64,000 nt of DNA from Polyangium spumosum (GTDB lineage Bacteria; Myxococcota_A; Polyangia; Polyangiales; Polyangiaceae): positions 727,044 through 791,043 of the forward strand of contig NZ_WJIE01000001.1 in the NCBI RefSeq assembly GCF_009649845.1, in the 5' to 3' direction. The notes beneath the pieces were generated by a model. That model was not told where the DNA came from, made no database searches, and worked only from the letters and a program-made list of their open reading frames with translations. How positions within the stretch are numbered: position 1 is the first letter of the stretch; each line of letters begins with the position of its first letter. The translations under genes were made by a program, and so were the position numbers. This document shows positions 27,142 through 36,051 of the stretch, piece by piece.

Positions 27142-27163
27142 GGGCCGTGCGGGGACACGGCCC
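27142..27163. terminator. Hairpin between convergent genes
   Basis: An 8-bp stem (GGGCCGTG 27142-27149, CACGGCCC 27156-27163) with a 6-nt loop lies in the 54-bp gap between the FHA regulator and the MEMO gene. No clear T run follows. Confidence 0.45.
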
Positions 27164-27180
27164 CTCGAGGACGTCGCCCT

Positions 27181-28419
27181 TCAGGCGACGAACGCCAGCG
27201 ACGCGTGGCTGACGATCGATCCCTCCACGGGATCGACGCACTGCGTGTAGTGCAAGAGCCGCCCCGTTGCCGACCCCGGCAACGCTCGGAGCGCCGTGTA
27301 GATCGGGCCGAGGCCACACACGCGCCTCGTGTCGAGATCCTCGGCGACCTGCGAAAAGAACCCGCTCGCGTCGTGCTCCACCATGAGGCGGATCGACTCC
27401 GCGTCACGCGCCTGGAGCGCGTCGCGCTCCGCGGCGTCGAGCGGGCGTGGGTCGCCGAAGCGTGGTCCCACGTGCGCGAGATCGGCGCCCGCGATCAGGA
27501 ACGAACGCGCGCCGCGCCGCTCCACGAGCTCGACGAGCGCCGCGAGGAACGACTCGGCGCGCGCGTCCTTCTGTGGATCACGCCCCCTCGCCTGCGCGTC
27601 GCCGAGGCCGCAGAGCACGGGCACGATCCGCGCGGGTCGATCGCCGAGCAGGTGGCGCAGGAAGATCACTTGCAGCTCCAACGAGTGTTCGCCCTTGTGC
27701 AGGTACTCGTCCTCGCGCACGTCGAAGCGGCTCTGGCTCGCGAGGAACACGAGCGCGTCGTGGTCGGGCTCGAGCGCGCCGAGCGGCGTGGCGAAGCGCT
27801 TGTCGCAGACGGCGAAGGGCTGGCGCATCGGCGCGTGTGACGTCCCGAGCAGGAAGAACGTGTCCACCTCCGGGGGCAGCGCCTCGGCCAGCGCGCCGTA
27901 CGCGTGGCCGTAGCCCTCGGCCGCGCGCCAGAGGTCCATGTGGGGCGCGCAGAGGCCGACCATGCGGCCGTGCGTCGCGCCGCCCTCGCGCGGCGCCTTC
28001 TGCAGGCAGGCCTCGTCGATGTAACGCGCGAGCTCGTCCGGATCACCATGGTAGGCGCCGCCGGCGTGGTGCGCGGGCCGCTCGGTCGCCGCGGCGAACG
28101 CGGCCACGACCTCGCGTCGCCTCGCCTGGTAGCGGGGCGTCTCGAGCATGTAAGCGGCGTCGAGCTCGGAGACGATCCGCGAGACGAGCGCGACGTCGAT
28201 CATGCGGCCGATGATGCGGCTCGCGCGGCGGGCGATGCCGTCCATGGAGCTCGCGCCGTCCATACACGAGACGATCGGGGCCAGGTCTCCGCGGATCGCC
28301 ACCGGGCTCGGCGCGATGCCCTCGCCGTCGCGGAGCAAGAGCGCCTTCCCGAACGTCGGGTGCGGAACGAAGATGGCCTCGATCGGCCGCAGCCGCGGGT
28401 GCGCGTGCGGGTTCGGCAT
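27181..28419 (-). CDS. MEMO family protein (AmmeMemoRadiSam system protein B-like) with N-terminal extension
   Basis: 412 residues. The MEMO domain starts near residue 113 (PAHHAGGAYHGDPDELARYIDEAC) and carries the metal-site segments GLCAPHMDL, LLGTSHAP, GEHSLELQ and IAGADLAHVGPRFG. The first 110 residues (LRPIEAIFVPHPTFGKALLLRDGEG, then a helical IARRASRIIGRM region) form an added winged-helix-like domain seen in some deltaproteobacterial members. MEMO proteins are dioxygenase-fold non-haem iron or copper proteins of debated function. The AMMECR1 and radical SAM genes that often accompany it are absent. TATCCT (28437-28432) is a possible -10 box. Confidence 0.85.
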   Translation of the reverse strand: MPNPHAHPRLRPIEAIFVPHPTFGKALLLRDGEGIAPSPVAIRGDLAPIVSCMDGASSMDGIARRASRIIGRMIDVALVSRIVSELDAAYMLETPRYQARRREVVAAFAAATERPAHHAGGAYHGDPDELARYIDEACLQKAPREGGATHGRMVGLCAPHMDLWRAAEGYGHAYGALAEALPPEVDTFFLLGTSHAPMRQPFAVCDKRFATPLGALEPDHDALVFLASQSRFDVREDEYLHKGEHSLELQVIFLRHLLGDRPARIVPVLCGLGDAQARGRDPQKDARAESFLAALVELVERRGARSFLIAGADLAHVGPRFGDPRPLDAAERDALQARDAESIRLMVEHDASGFFSQVAEDLDTRRVCGLGPIYTALRALPGSATGRLLHYTQCVDPVEGSIVSHASLAFVA

Positions 28420-28472
28420 GGTCACCGCGGAGGATAGCGCTCGGAGCCCACACGCAAAGTGAGGCGCGCGCG

Positions 28473-28500
28473 TTGGAAAGGAGCTTTTCCCGCGTATGCT
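28473..28500 (+). promoter_or_regulatory. Promoter of the Cys-cluster protein gene
   Basis: TTGGAA (28473-28478), 16-bp spacer, TATGCT (28495-28500). The ATG is 15 bp after the -10 box, giving a leader of about 9 nt. Confidence 0.45.
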
Positions 28501-28515
28501 GCGAGCGATCGATCC

Positions 28516-29106
28516 ATGTCCCGCACGAAGTCGTCCGATCGTTCGCCCGCAAAGACCCGCACGAACACTTCGCCTGAAGGCGATCGGCTCGTGCCCTTGT
28601 TCGAAGAGCTCGCCGCGATCTACCGCGAGGTCGACGCTTCGTTCGCGGGGCAGTCGTGTCCTGCGTCGACTGAGTGTTGTCGCTTCGGCGTCACGGGGCG
28701 CGAGCCCTACGTCACGTCGATCGAGCTCGCGCTCGTGCAACGCGCCATCGCCGCGCGTGGAGGCGCGCGCGCGATCGGACGCACGCCGCCGCCGCTCGCA
28801 GGCCACGAGGACAACTCGCGTGGCAAACGTCGCCTCACCACGCTCGACGAGCGCGTTTGCCCGCTGCTCGACGAGCGCGGCCGCTGCGCGATCTACACGT
28901 CGCGTCCGTTCGGCTGCCGCACGTACTTCTGCGAGCGCGCGACCGGGACGGCCGGCGTCGATCAACGCGGCATCAACGCCTTCGTTCGCCGCATCAAGGA
29001 TCTCGCGGCGCGTCACGCCCCCGAGGGAGACCTCGGCCGGCCGCTCACGCGTGCGCTCGCGGGCGCGAGCTCGAGTTCAGGATCGGGCCCTCGACGCAGG
29101 CGCTAG
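28516..29106 (+). CDS. YkgJ-family cysteine cluster protein
   Basis: 196 residues from ATG 28516. Cysteines are arranged as SCPASTECC (N-terminal) and CPLLDERGRCAIYTSRPFGCRTYFC, the UPF0153/YkgJ pattern thought to bind a metal, probably zinc or an iron-sulfur cluster. The C-terminal tail is Ser/Gly/Arg-rich. The gene is divergent from the MEMO gene and converges on the RelA/SpoT gene with a 2-bp gap. Biochemical function unknown. Confidence 0.82.
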   Translation: MSRTKSSDRSPAKTRTNTSPEGDRLVPLFEELAAIYREVDASFAGQSCPASTECCRFGVTGREPYVTSIELALVQRAIAARGGARAIGRTPPPLAGHEDNSRGKRRLTTLDERVCPLLDERGRCAIYTSRPFGCRTYFCERATGTAGVDQRGINAFVRRIKDLAARHAPEGDLGRPLTRALAGASSSSGSGPRRRR

Positions 29107-29108
29107 GC

Positions 29109-31355
29109 CTACGTTCGTTCCACGGCCATCACGCCCGGGATGCGCTGGAGCTGCCGGATGACGCCCTTGAGCTGCGCGAGGTCCGAGCAAAGGAAGGTAA
29201 ACGTGTTCGTCGCGCGGCCGTCGTCGCCCGCGCGGCACGTCGCTTCGCTGATGTTGATGCCTTGCTCGTGGAACGTCTGGCCGACCGTGGCGAGGATGCC
29301 CGGCCGGTTCGCCGTCATCACGCGGAGCTGCACCGGGCGGTTGATCTTCGCCCGCGCGTCCCAGGAGATCTCCACGCGGCGCTCCGGATCGGTGTCGAGC
29401 GCCTTCGGGCAGTTGCGGCGGTGCACCGTGATGCCGCGGCCGCGCGTGATGAAACCGACGATCTCGTCCCCCGGCAGCGGGTTGCAGCACTTCGTGTAAC
29501 GGACGAGCACGTCGTCGATGCCGTTCAGGCGGATGCCGTGGTTGTCGCGGCCCGTCACCTTGCGGACGAGCGACTCGATGCGGCTCTCCTTGAGGGACGG
29601 CGGCGGCAGCGACTCCTTGTCGCCGGCCTGCGGCGGGGCGAGGAACTCGATGATCGCCTTCGGGCTGTGCTTGCCGTAGCCGATGCCGATCAGGAGCTCG
29701 TCGAAGGTCTGCGCGTTGAAGTGCTCGCAGAGCTTGCGGACCTCCGCCTCGTTTTTCGTCAGGCGCGCCATGCTGATGCCGCGCGTGTGGAACTCCTTCT
29801 CCAGGAGCTCACGCCCGAGCTTCAGCGAACGCTCGCGCTGATCGGCGCGCAGGTGGCTGCGGATGCGCGACCGCGCGCGGCTTGTCGAGACGTGATCGAG
29901 CCAGTCCTTGTTCGGCTGCTGGCTCGGGTTCGTCATCACCTCGACGACGTCGCCGTTCCGGAGCTTGTAGCGGAGCGGCACGATCGCGCCGTTCACGCGG
30001 GCGCCCGAGCAGTGATCGCCGACCTCGCTGTGGATCGCGTAGGCGAAGTCGATCGGCGTCGCGTTGCGCGGGAAGACGCGCACGTCGCCCTTCGGCGTGA
30101 AGACGTAGACCTCGTCCTGGAAGAGGTCGACCTTCACGCTGTCGAGGAACTCGTGCGGGTCCTTGAGCTCCTTCTGCCACTCCATGAGCTGGCGTAACCA
30201 GCCGAAGCGCGCCGCGTCCTTCGGGTCGAGGCCACCCGAGTGGCGCTCCTTGTACTTCCAGTGCGCGGCGATGCCTTGCTCCGCCACGCGGTGCATCTCG
30301 TGCGTGCGGATCTGCACCTCGATGCGCTCGCGGCCCGGGCCGATGACCGTCGTGTGCAGCGACTGGTACATGTTCGGCTTCGGCAGCGCGACGTAGTCCT
30401 TGAAGCGGCCGGGCACGGGCGTGTACTGCGAGTGGATGACGCCGAGCGTCGCGTAACACTCGGCCACCGTCTCGACGAGCACGCGGAAGGCGATGACGTC
30501 GTAGACCTGGTCGAAGTCACACTGCTGCGACTGCATCTTGCGCCAGATCGAGTAGTTGTGTTTCGCCCGGCCGGTCACCTCGGCGGCGAAGCCCTGCTCG
30601 GCCAGCTTGCCCGCGAGGATCTTCGAGACGTCGGTGATGTACTTGTCGCGCTCGGCCTTCGAGCCGAGCACCTTCTGCGAGAGGTCGGCGTGGGCCTCGG
30701 GCTCGAGGTACCTGAAGGCGAGGTCCTCGAGCTCGCTCTTGAAGCGCGCGATGCCGAGCCGGTTCGCGAGCGGCGCGTAGATCTCCATCGTCTCGCGCGC
30801 GATGCGGTCCTGCGCCTCGGGCTTCATGTGCTCGAGCGTCCGCATGTTGTCGAGGCGGTCGCAGAGCTTCACCAGGAGCACGCGGATGTCGCGCGCCATG
30901 GCGACCAGCATCTTCCGGAAATTCTCGGCTTGCCGGTCTTCCTTCGAGGCGAAGTTGATCTTCGACAGCTTCGTCACGCCGTCGACGAGGAACGCGACCT
31001 CCTGCCCGAACTCGCGCTCGATGTCCGTGAGCGTCGCGAGCGTGTCCTCGACGACGTCGTGCAAGAGCCCGGCGACGATGCTGGCCACGTCGAGCTTCAG
31101 CTCGATGATGATGCCGGCGACCGAGACGGGGTGGGAGAAGTAAGGGTCGCCGCTCTTGCGCATCTGGCCCTTGTGCGCTTGGGCGGCGTAGTCGTAAGCG
31201 CGGGCGATGAGCTCGACGTCGGCCCCGGGCTGATACGCCTGGACCCGCTCGATCAGCTCTTGAGACGTCAGCATACGCGGTTGGGCCGGTGCCCGGGCAC
31301 CGTCCTGAACGTTCACGCTAACACCCCGTGTTTCGCCCGGCAATTGAATGACCAT
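29109..31355 (-). CDS. RelA/SpoT homologue ((p)ppGpp synthetase/hydrolase)
   Basis: 748 residues from ATG 31355, which has a GCGGAG site; ATG 31274 (721 residues) matches where the family usually begins. Domains in order: HD hydrolase (HPVSVAGII, LLHDVVEDT), nucleotidyltransferase synthetase (GRAKHNYSIWRKMQ, FDQVYDVIAFRVLVE), TGS (VYVFTPKGDVRVFPRNATPIDFAYAIHSEVG), a helical region, a zinc-finger-like CCNPLPGDEIVGFITRGRGITVHRRNCP, and a C-terminal ACT domain. The HD residues are intact, so it should be bifunctional. Myxobacteria use (p)ppGpp to start fruiting-body development. It is monocistronic. Confidence 0.96.
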   Translation of the reverse strand: MVIQLPGETRGVSVNVQDGARAPAQPRMLTSQELIERVQAYQPGADVELIARAYDYAAQAHKGQMRKSGDPYFSHPVSVAGIIIELKLDVASIVAGLLHDVVEDTLATLTDIEREFGQEVAFLVDGVTKLSKINFASKEDRQAENFRKMLVAMARDIRVLLVKLCDRLDNMRTLEHMKPEAQDRIARETMEIYAPLANRLGIARFKSELEDLAFRYLEPEAHADLSQKVLGSKAERDKYITDVSKILAGKLAEQGFAAEVTGRAKHNYSIWRKMQSQQCDFDQVYDVIAFRVLVETVAECYATLGVIHSQYTPVPGRFKDYVALPKPNMYQSLHTTVIGPGRERIEVQIRTHEMHRVAEQGIAAHWKYKERHSGGLDPKDAARFGWLRQLMEWQKELKDPHEFLDSVKVDLFQDEVYVFTPKGDVRVFPRNATPIDFAYAIHSEVGDHCSGARVNGAIVPLRYKLRNGDVVEVMTNPSQQPNKDWLDHVSTSRARSRIRSHLRADQRERSLKLGRELLEKEFHTRGISMARLTKNEAEVRKLCEHFNAQTFDELLIGIGYGKHSPKAIIEFLAPPQAGDKESLPPPSLKESRIESLVRKVTGRDNHGIRLNGIDDVLVRYTKCCNPLPGDEIVGFITRGRGITVHRRNCPKALDTDPERRVEISWDARAKINRPVQLRVMTANRPGILATVGQTFHEQGINISEATCRAGDDGRATNTFTFLCSDLAQLKGVIRQLQRIPGVMAVERT

Positions 31356-31552
31356 GGCTCACGCGCTCCGCTTCTTCTTCCTTCGAGCGACCGAGGCCCT
31401 CGCGCCCGACCGGGGCCATGCGGAGCCCTCCTCGACACACTTCCTGCACGAACCGCAAACGCCAACTTGCGCACGGACGCGCCAGCGCCCAAGGGGTCAT
31501 CGCGACCTTCGGGGCCACGAGCGCCAGAGACCACCGCACACGTAGAAAATCC

Positions 31553-32779
31553 ATGCAGCCGATCGGCGTCTATGTCCACTTCCCGTGGTGCCTGAAAAAG
31601 TGCCCTTATTGCGATTTCGTGTCCTTCGCCAAGGAGCGGGACGGAATCGAACACGAGCGGTACGCCGACGCCATCCTGGCCGAGCTCGAGCGCCGGGCCG
31701 GCGTCTTCGAGGGGCGGACGCTCGCGACGGTGTTTTTCGGCGGGGGGACGCCGTCGCTCTGGGCGCCCCGGGCGCTCGGGCGGGTCCTCGCCGGGATCCG
31801 GGCCGCGGCAGGGCGGGCCGTCGAGGACGTCGAGGTCACGGTCGAGTGCAACCCGAGCTCGCTCGACGAGGACCGCGCGCGCGCCCTCGTCGACGTGGGC
31901 GTGAACCGGCTGAGCGTCGGGGTGCAAGGGCTCGAGCCGGAGCGCCTACGTTTCCTCGGGCGCTTGCACGACGCCGAGGGCGGGCTCGACGCGGTGCGGG
32001 CCGCGCTACGCGCGGGCGTGCCGCGGGTGAGCGCGGATCTCATCTACGGCGTGGCCGTGCCGGCGCCGGAGGCCGGTCCGCGGTACCTCGCGGGCGGGCC
32101 GACGCAGGAGCAGTCGCCGAGCGAGGCGGCGGCGGAGGCGCGGCGCGTGGCCGAGACCGGGGTCACGCACGTCTCGGCGTACAGCCTCACGATCGAGCCG
32201 GGGACGCAGTTCGGCGAGCTCTCGCGGCGAGGGCGGCTTCCGATCGCCGACGAGGACCACGTGGCCGAGACGTTTTTTGCGATCGAGGAGGCGCTCGGGC
32301 GCGCGGGGCTCTCGCACTATGAAGTCTCGAACTACGCGCGCGAGGGGCACGAGGCGCGGCACAACCTCGGCTACTGGCGCGGGCATGACTACGTGGGCCT
32401 CGGCTGCGCGGCGTTCGGGACGGTGAGCGGCGAAGGCGCGGGCGTACGCGCGGGGTTCGCGCTCCGGTACCGGAACGTGATCGATCCGGCGCGGTACATG
32501 CGGGCGGCGCTCGCGGGTGAGGCCGAGGTGGAGAGCGAGGAGCCGCTCGATCCGGAGACGCGGCTGCGCGAGCGGATCATGCTGGGGCTCCGGCTCCGGG
32601 GAGGGTTCGACCTCGAACGATCCGCGGCGGAGGTCGGCACGGAGGCGTGGACGCCGTCGCGGCGGCGCGCGGCCGAGCGCCTCGCCGAGCTGGGCAAGCT
32701 CACGATCGAGGGCGGGACGATCCGCGTGCCCCGAAACGCGTGGGTGCTCGCCGACGGCATCGCCGCGGAGCTGTTTTAG
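31553..32779 (+). CDS. hemW: HemW-like radical SAM protein (coproporphyrinogen III oxidase-like)
   Basis: 408 residues from ATG 31553. The radical SAM cluster C13-x3-C17-x2-C20 (CLKKCPYC) is at the N-terminus in the typical YVHFPWC setting, followed by FFGGGTPSLW and VECNPSSLDE. The order and length match HemW rather than HemN: the HemN N-terminal extension is missing and the C-terminal winged-helix region (LRERIMLGLRLRGGFDL) is present. HemW is a haem-binding chaperone-like protein, not an oxidase. An insertion of about 20 residues (APEAGPRYLAGGPTQEQSPS) interrupts the central barrel. A 21-bp repeat array begins 3 bp after the stop. Confidence 0.9.
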   Translation: MQPIGVYVHFPWCLKKCPYCDFVSFAKERDGIEHERYADAILAELERRAGVFEGRTLATVFFGGGTPSLWAPRALGRVLAGIRAAAGRAVEDVEVTVECNPSSLDEDRARALVDVGVNRLSVGVQGLEPERLRFLGRLHDAEGGLDAVRAALRAGVPRVSADLIYGVAVPAPEAGPRYLAGGPTQEQSPSEAAAEARRVAETGVTHVSAYSLTIEPGTQFGELSRRGRLPIADEDHVAETFFAIEEALGRAGLSHYEVSNYAREGHEARHNLGYWRGHDYVGLGCAAFGTVSGEGAGVRAGFALRYRNVIDPARYMRAALAGEAEVESEEPLDPETRLRERIMLGLRLRGGFDLERSAAEVGTEAWTPSRRRAAERLAELGKLTIEGGTIRVPRNAWVLADGIAAELF

Positions 32780-32782
32780 TCC

Positions 32783-33183
32783 GCCCTGACAGCCCGGAGC
32801 CTTGCCCTGACAGCCCGGAGCCTTGCCTCGACGCCCCGGAGTCTCACCTCGACGCCCCGGAGTCTCACCTCGACGCCCCGGAGTCTCACCTCGACGCCCC
32901 GAAGCCGCTTCGAGACGACCCCCCGCGCTTACCTCGACGCTCCCGAGCCGTACCTCGACAGCCCCGAGCCGTACATTGACGCCCCCGAGCCGTACCTCGA
33001 CAGCGCCGAGCCTTGCCCTGACACCCCGAAACCGTTTCGAGACGGCCCCCCGCGCTTGCCTCGACGCCGTCCGCGTTTACCTCGACGCCCCGAAGCTTTA
33101 CCTCGACGCGCCGAAACCGTTTCGAGACACCCCAAGGTCGTTTCGAGACACCCCGAGGTCGTTTCGAGACACCCCGAGGCCGC
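32783..33183 (+). repeat. Tandem array of 19 degenerate 21-bp units
   Basis: The 401 bp after hemW divide completely into 19 units: 17 of 21 bp and two of 22 bp (units at 32909-32930 and 33036-33057). Most units begin ACCTCGACGCCCC or GCCCTGAC; others begin TTCGAGAC, including the last three (33121-33183). Unit boundaries stay in register throughout. The two 22-bp units shift the frame, so it is not coding. There are no unique spacers, so it is not CRISPR. It fills the whole gap to the next gene. Confidence 0.9.
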
Positions 33184-33201
33184 CCCCTGGTATCGAAACG
33201 C

Positions 33202-33873
33202 GTGCTCGAACACGCCCCGCGCCGCGTCGTCACGCTCGCCTGCGTCGCGCTTGTCCTCGCGCTCGCCGCAGAGGCGCGCGGGCAAGAGAACGACACGACG
33301 AGCTGGGCCACCAAGCAAGCCGCGGAGCTCGTGCGGCAAGCGAACGCGCACGCCACGCGAGGCGACGACGCGGCCGCGCGGCGAAGGCTCGTCGAGGCGA
33401 TCACGTTGGATCCCACGTACGGGCCCGCGTACCTCGGCCTCGCAGCGCGACACGAGGCCACGGGTGACGTGGTGGAGGCGGAGCGCGTGTACACCGCGGG
33501 GCTCGAGCGCGTCGCCGGCTTCGTGGAGGGGCACGCGGCGCGCGGGAGGTTACGCAAGCGCCTCGGGAGGTTACGCGAAGCCGCGGCGGACTTCGAAGCG
33601 GCGCTCTCGTTCGCCCCGGACGACGCCGCGGCGCTCGAAGGGCTCTTCGTGACGTACGTGGCGCTCTCCGCGTTGCCGGCGGCGCTCGCGGCGAGCCGGC
33701 GGATGGAGGCGCTCGCGGAGGCGCGCGGCGACGCGCAGGCGCACAAGGAAGCTCGGGCGCGATCGCGGGCGCTCGTGGTGTTACTCGCAGAGCTCGATCC
33801 GGTGATGGGCGGCGCGCGGGATCGTGGGCCCGTGCGCCGCGCGCTCGCGCGTCATACGCGGCGGGGGCGGTGA
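33202..33873 (+). CDS. Secreted TPR-repeat protein
   Basis: 223 residues from GTG 33202. The signal peptide is MLEHAPRRVVTLACVALVLALAAEARGQ with an A-R-G-Q-type cleavage region. Residues about 37-165 hold three to four tetratricopeptide repeats (ARRRLVEAITLDPTYGPAYLGLAARHEATGD, FVEGHAARGRLRKRLGRLREAAADFEAALSFAPDDAAALEGL). It is probably a periplasmic scaffold. The start lies 18 bp after the repeat array, so any promoter must lie within or before the array. Confidence 0.75.
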   Translation: MLEHAPRRVVTLACVALVLALAAEARGQENDTTSWATKQAAELVRQANAHATRGDDAAARRRLVEAITLDPTYGPAYLGLAARHEATGDVVEAERVYTAGLERVAGFVEGHAARGRLRKRLGRLREAAADFEAALSFAPDDAAALEGLFVTYVALSALPAALAASRRMEALAEARGDAQAHKEARARSRALVVLLAELDPVMGGARDRGPVRRALARHTRRGR

Positions 33874-33889
33874 CGCGCCGGCCCTGCCA

Positions 33890-33918
33890 TTGACCGACCC
33901 GGGCCCGGCTCCTACGCT
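33890..33918 (+). promoter_or_regulatory. Promoter of the mevalonate/isoprenoid operon
   Basis: TTGACC (33890-33895), 17-bp spacer, TACGCT (33913-33918). Only 10 bp separate the -10 box from the ATG at 33929, so the transcript should start 3-5 nt before the start codon (near-leaderless). Confidence 0.6.
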
Positions 33919-33928
33919 CGCGCGCCCT

Positions 33929-35029
33929 ATGAATGAAGGCCTCACGAAGGCGACGGTCGAGCCCGGCAAGAATGAAAACGGGTTCCTCGGGTTGCTCGCG
34001 CAGATCAAGCCCGAGATCGAGCGCCGCATCGCCGCGCGGTTCGACGAGAAGATCACGAGGGCGCGCACGTACGGCGCCGAGATCGCCGCGATGCACGAGG
34101 CGGCGCGGGACCTCTCGCTCCGCGGCGGCAAGCGCGTGCGCGCAGGGCTCATCGCCGCCGGGTGGATCGCCGCCGGAGGCGAGGGCCCGCTCGACGCGGC
34201 GATCGACGCCGGCGTCGCGTTCGAGCTCCTGCAGAGTTACCTGCTCATCCAGGACGACTGGATGGACAACGACGCGACGCGGCGCGGCGGTCCGAGCGTC
34301 CACGCGGCGCTCACGAAGAGGCTCGGGGGCGAGCACATCGGGGCGACGGCGGCGATCCTCTCGAGTGACATGACGTGGGGGCTCGCGGTGGAGACGCTGG
34401 TGTCGATCCCGGGGCTCTCGGCGGAGCGGCGGCTCGAGGTGACGCAGGTGTTCCTGCGGATCCACGAGGACGTGGTGCTCGGCCAGCAGATCGACGTGCT
34501 CGGCAAGGCGGAGGACGTCGAGGCGATGCACGACCTCAAGACCGGGAGCTACACGATGCGCGGGCCGCTGCTCATCGGCGCGGCGCTCGCGGGTGGATCG
34601 CCGGAGCTCTGCGCGGCGCTCGCGCGTTTCGCGGCGCCGCTCGGCGTCGCGTTCCAGCTCCGCGACGATCTGCTCGGGACCTTCGGAGACCACGCGGAGA
34701 CGGGCAAGCCGGTCGGCAACGACATCGTGGCGGGCAAACGCACGAGCCTCGTGGCCGAGGCGGCGCGGCGCATGAACGAGGACGAGACACGCGCGCTCGC
34801 AGCGGCGCACGGGCGAGCGGACGCGGGCGCGGACGCGGTCGCCGCGGCGACGCGGGCGCTCGTGACGTCGGGCGCGCGCAGGGCCGTGGAGGAGCGGCAG
34901 CGGGCGCTCTGCGAGGCGGCGATGAAGGAGCTCGCGTCGATGACGGTGACGGCCGCGGCGCGATCGATCCTGGCCGGCGTGGTGGACGCGCTCCGGGTGC
35001 GGCCCGCCGCGGAGGAGGCGCGCTCGTGA
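33929..35029 (+). CDS. Polyprenyl diphosphate synthase (isoprenyl transferase, trans type)
   Basis: 366 residues from ATG 33929. First Asp-rich motif LIQDDWMD (about residues 107-113) and second LRDDLLGTFGD (about 245), which bind magnesium and the allylic diphosphate; GGKRVR binds isopentenyl diphosphate. The second motif matches the DDLLGxFGD form common in bacterial geranylgeranyl/farnesyl synthases. Chain length is not certain. It opens an operon with three mevalonate-pathway enzymes, so substrate supply and use are encoded together. It overlaps the next gene by 4 bp (GTGA). Confidence 0.92.
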   Translation: MNEGLTKATVEPGKNENGFLGLLAQIKPEIERRIAARFDEKITRARTYGAEIAAMHEAARDLSLRGGKRVRAGLIAAGWIAAGGEGPLDAAIDAGVAFELLQSYLLIQDDWMDNDATRRGGPSVHAALTKRLGGEHIGATAAILSSDMTWGLAVETLVSIPGLSAERRLEVTQVFLRIHEDVVLGQQIDVLGKAEDVEAMHDLKTGSYTMRGPLLIGAALAGGSPELCAALARFAAPLGVAFQLRDDLLGTFGDHAETGKPVGNDIVAGKRTSLVAEAARRMNEDETRALAAAHGRADAGADAVAAATRALVTSGARRAVEERQRALCEAAMKELASMTVTAAARSILAGVVDALRVRPAAEEARS

Positions 35030-36051
35030 CGGAGAGGACGAGCGCGGAGGGGACGGCGTCGGGCAAGGTGATCCTGTTCGGCGAACACGCGGTCGTCTAC
35101 GGATCACCCGCGATCGCGGCTGGCCTCGATCGCGGAGCCCACGCCCGAGCGACGCGCCTCGCGAGCGGGCCGAGCACGCTCCGGATCGGGGACGAGACGG
35201 TCGTGGCGGATGGTTCGTCCTCGAACGATCTCGAGCGCGCGTTCCACGCGTTGCTCACGGTCGCGCCCGCGCTCCCGCCCGTGCACGTGGAGGCGCGTAG
35301 TGATCTGCCGCCGGGCGGCGGCCTGGGCAGCTCGGCGGCGCTCTCCGTGGCGATCACGCGCGCGGCGGAGGCGCTCGCGCGTGGGCAGGAAGAGGACGCG
35401 GCGATCGAGGCGCGTGTGCTCGAACGTGCAGCCGCGTGGGAGCGGATCTTTCACGGCAACCCCTCCGGCATCGACGCGATGGCCGCGGCGCGAGGCGGCA
35501 TCTTCCGGTTCACGCGCGCCGAGGGGGCGCGGCCGATCCTGCCGCGCCAGGACCTCGCCTTGTGTGTGGGATCGACGGGGCAGCCGTCGTCGACGCGGGA
35601 GACGGTCGGGCTCATCGCGTCACAACACGCGAAGGATCCCGTGCTCGTGCAGCGATCGATCGACGCGGTGACGTCGATCGTGGGCAACGCCGTGCTCGCC
35701 CTCGAGGCCGGTGACCAGCGCGCGCTCGGGGATCTCATGAACATGAACCAGCTCGTGCTCTCGGGGCTCTTCGTCTCGACGAGCGAGCTCGAGGAGCTCT
35801 GCGCGCTCGCGCGGGCCTCGGGCGCGCTCGGCGCGAAGCTCACGGGAGGCGGCGGCGGCGGCTGCGTGATCGCGCTCGTGCCGCCCGCGTTCCAGAGCGA
35901 CGGCACGCGTGACGAGGCGCGCGAGGCCAAGAGCGCCGCGCGGATCCTCGACGCCTGGCGAGGCGCCGAGGGCCGCTACGAAGGATTTTACGCGCGGATC
36001 CGCGCAGGCAGGCGCGCCCCGACGGAGCGCGCCGAAGGAGGACTGTCGTGA
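35026..36051 (+). CDS. Mevalonate kinase
   Basis: 341 residues from GTG 35026 in the GTGA overlap. GHMP kinase motifs: SGKVILFGEHAVVYGSPAIA at the N-terminus, ATP loop PPGGGLGSSAALSVA, and C-terminal LTGGGGGGCVIAL. The GNPSGIDAMAAARGG motif is specific for mevalonate kinase. It phosphorylates mevalonate in the cytoplasm as the first of the three lower-pathway steps. A run of six Gly codons near 35850 is striking but normal for the third motif. Confidence 0.94.
   Translation: MTERTSAEGTASGKVILFGEHAVVYGSPAIAAGLDRGAHARATRLASGPSTLRIGDETVVADGSSSNDLERAFHALLTVAPALPPVHVEARSDLPPGGGLGSSAALSVAITRAAEALARGQEEDAAIEARVLERAAAWERIFHGNPSGIDAMAAARGGIFRFTRAEGARPILPRQDLALCVGSTGQPSSTRETVGLIASQHAKDPVLVQRSIDAVTSIVGNAVLALEAGDQRALGDLMNMNQLVLSGLFVSTSELEELCALARASGALGAKLTGGGGGGCVIALVPPAFQSDGTRDEAREAKSAARILDAWRGAEGRYEGFYARIRAGRRAPTERAEGGLS

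Noticed and set aside
32783..33183. CRISPR array after hemW
   Set aside because: All units are similar to each other; there are no unique spacers and no cas genes.
32823..33467. Protein made of heptapeptide repeats encoded by the 21-bp array
   Set aside because: Two 22-bp units break the frame, hemW already ended with a stop, and the frame runs on antisense-like into the TPR gene.
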